This document shows positions 14,862 to 18,953 of a stretch of 18,953 nucleotides of DNA, piece after piece (the first letter of the stretch is position 1; the number at the start of each line of letters is the position of its first letter). Origin of the DNA: DATKSS01 sp049582065 (GTDB taxonomy: Bacteria; Chloroflexota; Dormibacteria; Dormibacterales; Dormibacteraceae); assembly GCA_049582065.1 (NCBI GenBank), contig JBAUTF010000010.1, positions 1 through 18,953 on the forward strand, read 5' to 3'. Below the pieces are notes generated by a model. It saw nothing but the letters and a program-made list of their open reading frames with translations, did not search any database and had not been told where the DNA came from. Made by a program: the position numbers and the translations under genes.

Positions 14862-15136
14862 GGGCAGAAGATATGATATTCCGTACGCCAGATGCAAGAT
14901 CTCGTATGTCGGAACTGCCGAGCCGCAGCCATTGTGAGCCGACAGATCGGTACGGGCAGCGGGGTTGGACCCGTGAACTCGCGGGCGTACGCCACGGCTG
15001 GAACGTCGCGGTCGGGTTTCACGGCGATCTCGTCGCATGGAGCAAGGGTCTCGTCCGGCCGGGAGCGGGACGTGTCCCGAGCACCACATCAGGCAGCCGT
15101 GTCTGGAGCACCTAGCCGAAAGATGTCACCGCCCGC

Positions 15137-15150
15137 AATCGATCATGATT
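15137..15150. promoter_or_regulatory. Candidate operator upstream of pcaH
   Basis: AATCGATCATGATT contains the perfect 8-bp palindrome ATCATGAT and outer arms AATC/GATT. It is AT-rich in a GC-rich setting and lies 47 bp before the pcaH ATG, a position typical of regulator binding. Inference only. Confidence 0.3.
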
Positions 15151-15184
15151 CTCCGGGCGATGAACCATGGCCGAACATTGGAGT

Positions 15185-15189
15185 GGGAG
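15185..15189 (+). promoter_or_regulatory. Ribosome binding site deciding the pcaH start
   Basis: GGGAG lies 7 nt before the ATG at 15197. This supports that codon over the in-frame ATG at 15167, which has no comparable site. Confidence 0.55.
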
Positions 15190-15196
15190 ATACCCC

Positions 15197-15919
15197 ATGC
15201 CTGGTCCCGTGAGTCTGCCGAACTATCCGCCACCCCAAGGCGTCCACCCACCGCTACTCTCGCCAGACTACCTCTCCACGCGACTGCGCGCACCGCGGAA
15301 TCAGCTCAGGCTTATGCCCCAGCGACTGACGGAGGTCACCGGCCCGCTCCTTGGAGAGGGTCGCGTCGGGCCGACGGATCACGATCTCACCCAGCAGCAC
15401 TCGGGTGAACCCCTTGGTCAACGCATCATTGTCGCGGGCCGAGTCCTCGACGAGGATGGCCGGGCAATCCCCAACACCCTCGTGGAGATCTGGCAGCCTA
15501 ACGCCGCCGGCCGGTACGCTCATGCGTGGGACCAGCACCCTGCGCCTCTCGACCCGAACTTCACCGGCGTCGGACGGTGCCTGACAGATGCCGAAGGACG
15601 GTACCGCTTCATCACCATCCAACCAGGCGCGTACCCATGGCGGAATCATCCCAACGCATGGCGGCCGGCTCACATCCACTTCTCGTTGTTTGGCAGGGCG
15701 TTTGCCCAACGCCTGATCACGCAGATGTACTTCCCCGGTGATCCGCTGTTCACTCAGGATCCGATCTATAACTCGATCCCCGATCCGGCGGTGCGCGAAC
15801 GCCTGGTGTGCCGCTGGTCGCTCGAGCTTACGGAGCCGGAATGGGCGCTCGGTTACGAGTGGGATATCGTCCTCCGCGGGCAGATCGCAACACCTTGGGA
15901 GCCGCCGGAAAGTCGATGA
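15197..15919 (+). CDS. pcaH: Intradiol dioxygenase, protocatechuate 3,4-dioxygenase beta-subunit type
   Basis: Fe(III)-dependent intradiol ring-cleavage subunit, 240 aa, close to the normal PcaH length. The four iron ligands of the family are in place: Tyr107 in AGRYAHAWDQHPAPLDPNF, Tyr146 in GAYPWRNHPNAWRPAHIHF, and His159 and His161 in the same segment; Arg156 matches the conserved active-site Arg. The N-terminal segment with SPDYLSTRLRAPRNQL matches the PcaH-specific arm rather than catechol 1,2-dioxygenase. The stop overlaps the pcaG start (ATGA). The expected reaction is protocatechuate to 3-carboxy-cis,cis-muconate, but no pcaB/C/D/I/J is in the window, so a related ortho-diol acid is possible. 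Confidence 0.92.
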   Translation: MPGPVSLPNYPPPQGVHPPLLSPDYLSTRLRAPRNQLRLMPQRLTEVTGPLLGEGRVGPTDHDLTQQHSGEPLGQRIIVAGRVLDEDGRAIPNTLVEIWQPNAAGRYAHAWDQHPAPLDPNFTGVGRCLTDAEGRYRFITIQPGAYPWRNHPNAWRPAHIHFSLFGRAFAQRLITQMYFPGDPLFTQDPIYNSIPDPAVRERLVCRWSLELTEPEWALGYEWDIVLRGQIATPWEPPESR

Positions 15920-16473
15920 AGTTGCCGCTGACGCCTTCGCAGACTGTTGGACCCTTCCTTGCTGTCGGCTTGACGTGGACCGATGGTCCATATGTCGTTC
16001 CAGACGGCAGCCCCGGGGCCATCCGCATCACCGGTCGGGTGCTGGACGGCGCAGGTGATCCTGCTCCTGACGCTATGGTCGAGACGTGGCAGGCTGATCC
16101 AGACGGTCGCTTCGCCCACCCAGATGATCCCCGCACCAGTGCCCCATCGAACTTCCGTGGCTTTGGCCGCTGTGGCACCGATGACGAGGGCGTCTTCTCG
16201 ATCGTCACCCTCAAACCTGGTCCGCTCCCCACGGGAGACGGGCGCACCGAAGCTCCTCACATCGACGTCTCCATCTTCGCTCGGGGCCTGCTGGACCGGC
16301 TGGTGACGCGCATCTACTTTCCGGACGAAGCCGAGGCGAATGCCAACGATCCCCTCCTCACCTCCCTCCCCGAAGCATGCCGCGGCACGTTGATCGCGGT
16401 CCCGGACGGCCAGCAGCTGCGCTTCGACATTCGCCTGCAAGGAGAAGATGAAACCACCTTCTTCGAACTCTGA
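15916..16473 (+). CDS. pcaG: Intradiol dioxygenase, protocatechuate 3,4-dioxygenase alpha-subunit type
   Basis: Alpha subunit partner, 185 aa, of usual length. It begins LPLTPSQTVGPFLAVGL, the typical PcaG start, followed by a core beta-sandwich with ITGRVLDGAGDPAPDAMVETWQ, GFGRCGTDDEG and APHIDVSIFARGLLDRLVTRIYF. The iron ligands of the beta subunit are not conserved, as expected. It has GGAAAG just before the ATG and overlaps the pcaH stop by 4 nt, so the two are co-translated and should form the alpha-beta protomer. A 105-nt gap separates it from the aldo/keto reductase. Confidence 0.91.
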   Translation: MKLPLTPSQTVGPFLAVGLTWTDGPYVVPDGSPGAIRITGRVLDGAGDPAPDAMVETWQADPDGRFAHPDDPRTSAPSNFRGFGRCGTDDEGVFSIVTLKPGPLPTGDGRTEAPHIDVSIFARGLLDRLVTRIYFPDEAEANANDPLLTSLPEACRGTLIAVPDGQQLRFDIRLQGEDETTFFEL

Positions 16474-16578
16474 AAGGATCGTCGGGCGTAAACCACGATC
16501 GGCGGCCCCATCTGCTCGCACGCCCGAGTGCCGATCACGAAGGCCCGGGACGCGACCATACCCACACGAGGATGAGCG

Positions 16579-17553
16579 ATGAAGACACGCGTTCTCGGCC
16601 AGGGACTCGCCGTCTCCGCGCAGGGACTCGGGTGCATGGGCATGTCGGATGCGTACGGTCCCGCGGACGACGCCGAGTCCATCGCCACCGTCCATCGCGC
16701 GCTCGACCTCGGGGTCACCTTGATCGACACCGCCGACATGTACGGTCCGTGGACCAATGAGCGGCTCGTCGGCACTGCCATCGCTGGACGCCGCGCCGAG
16801 GTGGTCCTGGCCACCAAGTTCGGCAACGTGCGCAACGCCAAGGGTGACTTCCTCGGCGTTCGCGGCGACCCGGAGTATGTTCGCGAGTCCTGCGAAGCAT
16901 CCCTGCAGCGGCTCGGTGTCGATGTAATCGACCTGTACTACCAGCATCGCGTCGACCGCAAGGTGCCGATCGAGGAGACCGTCGGAGCCATGGCCGAACT
17001 GGTCCGCGGTGGCAAGGTTCGGCACCTCGGACTTTCCGAGGCCGCGCCTCAGACGATCCGGCGCGCCCACGCCGTCCATCCCATAACCGCACTGCAGACC
17101 GAGTACTCACTGTGGAGCCGCGAACCGGAGCGTCAGATCCTCGCCACCACTCGAGAGCTCGGGATCGGCTTTGTGGCCTATAGCCCGCTCGGTCGCGGCT
17201 TCCTCACGGGACGCTTCCGCACCTCGGCGTTCGCTCAAGGCGACAATCGCGGCCGGTATCCCCGATTCCACAGCGAAAACCTCAGTCGGAACCTCGCCAT
17301 CGTGGACGCGGTGGAGGCGGTCGCGAAGCGCCGAGGAGCGACGGCCGCTCAGGTGGCACTGGCATGGGTGATGTGCCGGGGGGACGACATTGTGCCCATC
17401 CCGGGAACGAAGCGTGTGCGCTACCTCGAGGAGAACGTCGCGTCCGTTGACCTCACGCTCGACGCCGACGAAGTAGCCATGTTAGAGGCGGCCGCGCCGG
17501 TCGGTGCAACCGTCGGCGACAGATATGCGAGCATGGCGTCGATCGACGGTTAG
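16579..17553 (+). CDS. Aldo/keto reductase (AKR superfamily)
   Basis: NADPH-dependent (alpha/beta)8-barrel oxidoreductase, 324 aa. The catalytic tetrad is complete: Asp50 and Tyr55 in IDTADMYG, Lys80 in ATKFG, and His123 in YYQHRVD. The N-terminus GLGCMGMSDAYG and the C-terminal IPGTKRVRYLEENV coenzyme loop place it with the YakC/AKR13-like group acting on aldehydes and small ketones. The ATG is preceded by GAGGA at 6 nt. It is the last gene of the pca group, with a hairpin 32 nt after its stop. It could reduce or oxidise an aromatic aldehyde or a ring-fission product; substrate is not readable from the sequence. Confidence 0.91.
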   Translation: MKTRVLGQGLAVSAQGLGCMGMSDAYGPADDAESIATVHRALDLGVTLIDTADMYGPWTNERLVGTAIAGRRAEVVLATKFGNVRNAKGDFLGVRGDPEYVRESCEASLQRLGVDVIDLYYQHRVDRKVPIEETVGAMAELVRGGKVRHLGLSEAAPQTIRRAHAVHPITALQTEYSLWSREPERQILATTRELGIGFVAYSPLGRGFLTGRFRTSAFAQGDNRGRYPRFHSENLSRNLAIVDAVEAVAKRRGATAAQVALAWVMCRGDDIVPIPGTKRVRYLEENVASVDLTLDADEVAMLEAAAPVGATVGDRYASMASIDG

Positions 17554-17584
17554 GACCTTGCCCGTGTGGCGGAGCCAAGCGTGG

Positions 17585-17607
17585 CAAGTCAAGCATTCTT
17601 GGACTTG
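17585..17607 (+). terminator. Candidate terminator after the pcaHG-aldo/keto reductase group
   Basis: CAAGTCAAG-CATT-CTTGGACTTG folds into a 9-bp stem with a single bulged G and a 4-nt loop, 32 nt after the reductase stop. It is followed by a short T-containing stretch (TGGTTTC), not a full U-tract. Confidence 0.45.
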
Positions 17608-17670
17608 TGGTTTCAAGTATCTGGCCGGACCTACAGACACAGAAGTACCGAAACCGCAAGCGCTATGGAG

Positions 17671-17945
17671 GCGCTGGACGCCGGATCGACTGGCTCGGTC
17701 GGGCAGCACTGCATATACGCGGCCAGCCATGGGCGAGGTCAAATCCCTAAAGGGGGGTCTCACCCTCCTGGCCGCGGGCTGTCGAACAGGGAGTTAGCGA
17801 GGCAACTGTTCACCTCGCCGAAGACGACGGGGAACCACATCGAGCATGTCTACTCGAGAATCGACGCGCCGGCCGGGCCGGAGCCCGTTTCTTTGCGAGA
17901 CACCATGGGCTCCTGCCGGAGAGCCCGATCGCAGCTGTCGCGTAA
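17671..17945 (+). pseudogene. Decayed LuxR-type helix-turn-helix regulator (C-terminal remnant)
   Basis: The C-terminal DNA-binding domain of a LuxR-family regulator is split over three frames. GLTLLAAG (from about 17756) is in one frame; LSNRELARQLFTSPKT, then TGNHIEHVYSRIDAPA, are in a second; RAGARFFARHHGLLPE and a TAA stop at 17943-17945 are in a third. Each junction is explained by one missing base, at GCGGG/CTG near 17780 and at GCC/GGG near 17870. In addition the usual REVEVLR motif expected between GLT and LLAAG is absent, as if removed in frame. The order and spacing otherwise match the family's HTH (SNREIAxxLxISPKTVxxHxxxIYxKIxxxxRAGAxxFAxxHGL). Upstream, ALDAGSTGSVGQHCIYAASHG may be part of the same protein, less certainly. 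No intact regulator can be made from this. Confidence 0.7.
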
Positions 17946-18048
17946 ACGTCAGGGTCGCGAATCGACGATGAGCGCAGTCGCCGCATGGATGCCTGCCGGC
18001 ATCGGCTGCCACGGTTGACGCCCGCGGAAACCGGCCGGACTCGCGATG

Positions 18049-18054
18049 TAGACT
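18049..18054 (+). promoter_or_regulatory. Possible -10 element for a leaderless transcript
   Basis: TAGACT fits the TANNNT -10 consensus. It ends 9 nt before the ATG at 18064, which would place transcription start at or next to the start codon. No Shine-Dalgarno precedes that ATG, consistent with leaderless translation. The -35 is weak. Confidence 0.4.
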
Positions 18055-18063
18055 GGCGCCGTT

Positions 18064-18953
18064 ATGGCCCTTCGCGCTGTGCTCTCCCCGAGCTCGCTGC
18101 ATGTCGAACCCGGTGAAGAGGCTGTCGCGACGCTCACAGTCAGCAATATCGGGACGGTGGTGGACGAGTACTTCGTCCAGGTGGTGGGTGCCGCGGCGTC
18201 GTGGGCCGTCGTGACACCGGCGACGCTCCCGCTCTTTCCCGGCGAACAAGGCACGGTGACCGTGTCGTTCAAGCCACCGCGCGCCTCGGCGATCACGGCT
18301 GGAAGCGTGGTATTCGGCGTGAGGGTTGCGTCCGCGGTCAGCCAGCAGGATTCGACCGTCGAGGAAGGCACGATCGCGATTGGCAGCTTCGTCGAGCTGA
18401 GCGCCGAGTTGATCCCCGAGATCTCGCATGGCGGTCGAGTCGGGCGTCATGAGCTGGCGATCGACAACCACGGGAACGCACCGGTCATGCTGGCGTTTCG
18501 GGGCAACGACCCGGCAGCGGAACTCCGTTTCGACTTCCAACCGGCCACCGTGGTGGCCGGGCCGGGAACAGCAACTATTGTGCGCCTTGGGGTGCACCCC
18601 CACCATCGCTCCGTGTCGGGCAGCGCAAACTCGTACCGCTTCCACGTCGTCGTGCAGGCTCAGGGGGCCCAACCACTCAACGTCGCCGGACAGATGGTGC
18701 AGAGGCCGCGCGTGCCGAAGGTGCTGGTGCGCCTGGGCGAGCTCATCGCTGTCGCAGCGGTGGCCGCCGTGGTGTGGCTCGCTGTGGGGAATCGACTGAC
18801 CTCAACTCCCACCTCAGCCGGCCTGTCATCACCGACCGCATCCGCATCTACATCCTCATCAGCCTCGGCATCGGCATCGGCATCCGCATCCGCTTCAGCA
18901 TCAGCGTCAGCCACGCCATCGCCGACGCCATCGCCGACGCCGACGCCAACACC
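18064..18953 (+). CDS. Membrane-anchored beta-sandwich protein with Ser/Ala/Thr/Pro-rich tail, 3' end outside window
   Basis: Open frame of 296 codons without a stop, cut by the window edge. Residues 1-110 and about 115-215 look like two Ig-like beta-sandwich domains: LSPSSLHVEPGEEAVATLTV and NIGTVVDEYFVQVVG, then LSAELIPEISHGG and LAIDNHGNAPVMLAFRGND. This matches a family of actinobacterial proteins annotated loosely as hydrolytic (COG1470-like) without proven activity. One transmembrane helix (about 225-243, ELIAVAAVAAVVWLAVG) follows, then a low-complexity tail of Ser-Ala repeats passing into Thr-Pro-Ser repeats. There is no N-terminal signal peptide, so the beta domains are probably cytoplasmic and the tail outside (inference). 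What follows the tail is unknown. Confidence 0.8.
   Translation, partial: MALRAVLSPSSLHVEPGEEAVATLTVSNIGTVVDEYFVQVVGAAASWAVVTPATLPLFPGEQGTVTVSFKPPRASAITAGSVVFGVRVASAVSQQDSTVEEGTIAIGSFVELSAELIPEISHGGRVGRHELAIDNHGNAPVMLAFRGNDPAAELRFDFQPATVVAGPGTATIVRLGVHPHHRSVSGSANSYRFHVVVQAQGAQPLNVAGQMVQRPRVPKVLVRLGELIAVAAVAAVVWLAVGNRLTSTPTSAGLSSPTASASTSSSASASASASASASASASATPSPTPSPTPTPT
18835..18953 (+). repeat. Short tandem repeats encoding the Ser-Ala and Thr-Pro-Ser tail
   Basis: Degenerate 6-bp units of the GCATCG/GCATCC/GCATCA type run to about 18911 and encode (Ser-Ala)n. They are followed by two copies of a 12-mer CCATCGCCGACG and shorter units encoding Thr-Pro-Ser-Pro. Unit length is a multiple of three, so copy-number change would keep the frame and alter tail length. 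The repeats continue to the window edge. Confidence 0.8.

Larger units (their letters stand above)
14862..15196. promoter_or_regulatory. Divergent control region between the gntR-led operon and pcaHG
   Basis: A 335-bp stretch with no convincing gene. It holds an AT-rich imperfect palindrome GAAGATATGATATTC (14867-14881) directly before the regulator start; a 9-mer CGTACGCCA at 14882-14890 repeated at 14986-14994, the second copy inside the perfect palindrome GGCGTACGCC (14984-14993); and AATCGATCATGATT (15137-15150) upstream of pcaH. These are candidate operators for the GntR/FCD protein and promoter elements for both directions. No strong -35/-10 pair is obvious on either strand. Confidence 0.5.

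Noticed and set aside
16499..16537. Inverted repeat GATCGGC...GCCGATC between pcaG and the reductase gene
   Set aside because: Arms of 7 bp are separated by about 25 nt, giving a weak structure; there is no T-run. It may be chance in GC-rich DNA.
15853..17079. A 408-codon open frame on the minus strand opposite pcaG and the aldo/keto reductase
   Set aside because: It lies antisense to clear enzymes with complete catalytic residues; the translated sequence has no recognisable domain.
17794..18672. A 292-codon minus-strand open frame over the right flank
   Set aside because: It is antisense to the LuxR remnant and the beta-sandwich protein, rich in Arg/His/Asp, and without motifs; the plus-strand readings are recognisable proteins.
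1..18953. CRISPR arrays, tRNA/rRNA genes, insertion sequences or attachment sites
   Set aside because: No regularly spaced repeats, no cloverleaf-like or rRNA sequence, no transposase or integrase, and no long terminal repeats were seen by eye; the only tandem repeats are the in-frame units at the right edge.

Overview
The window is high-GC DNA with dense coding, many GTG starts and short or overlapping gene junctions. This and the gene families present (a universal stress protein, an AlkA-type glycosylase, an FCD-type GntR regulator, a LuxR remnant, and a membrane-anchored beta-sandwich protein with a Ser/Ala/Thr/Pro tail) suggest a soil-type Actinomycetota or a related terrabacterial lineage. 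The phylum is an inference; no rRNA or tRNA is visible.

Layout. (1) Positions 1-3435 are ordinary flank: the 3' end of a UspA-family gene, an AlkA-like DNA glycosylase, two small unrecognised genes on the minus strand, a frameshifted and truncated TehA/TDT-type permease remnant, and a ferritin-like protein. (2) Positions 3527-14861 hold twelve co-directional minus-strand genes with mostly overlapping or near-abutting ends. In transcription order they are: GntR/FCD regulator, branched-chain-type ABC importer (binding lipoprotein, LivH, LivM, LivG, LivF), DapA-superfamily lyase, dipicolinate-synthase-A-like dehydrogenase, LigB and LigA extradiol dioxygenase subunits, D-aminoacylase-family amidohydrolase, and CynX-type MFS permease. 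(3) A 335-bp divergent control region (14862-15196) separates this run from a plus-strand group: PcaH and PcaG (intradiol protocatechuate-3,4-dioxygenase type) and an aldo/keto reductase, closed by a hairpin. (4) The right flank has a decayed LuxR-type HTH gene and, running off the window, a one-TM protein with repeat-rich low-complexity DNA.

The two divergent groups look like one catabolic island for an imported aromatic (or N-acylated aromatic) compound. A Liv-type importer and an MFS permease handle transport, the amidohydrolase could release an aromatic acid from a conjugate, and both intradiol (PcaHG) and extradiol (LigAB) ring cleavage are encoded. The DapA-like lyase and DpaA-like dehydrogenase would then process a dicarboxylic ring-fission product. 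The usual protocatechuate follow-on genes (pcaB/C/D or ligC/I/J/K) are absent from the window. The pairing of DapA-like and DpaA-like enzymes with LigAB, without the flavoprotein DpaB, is the most novel-looking element. Its substrate cannot be fixed from sequence alone.
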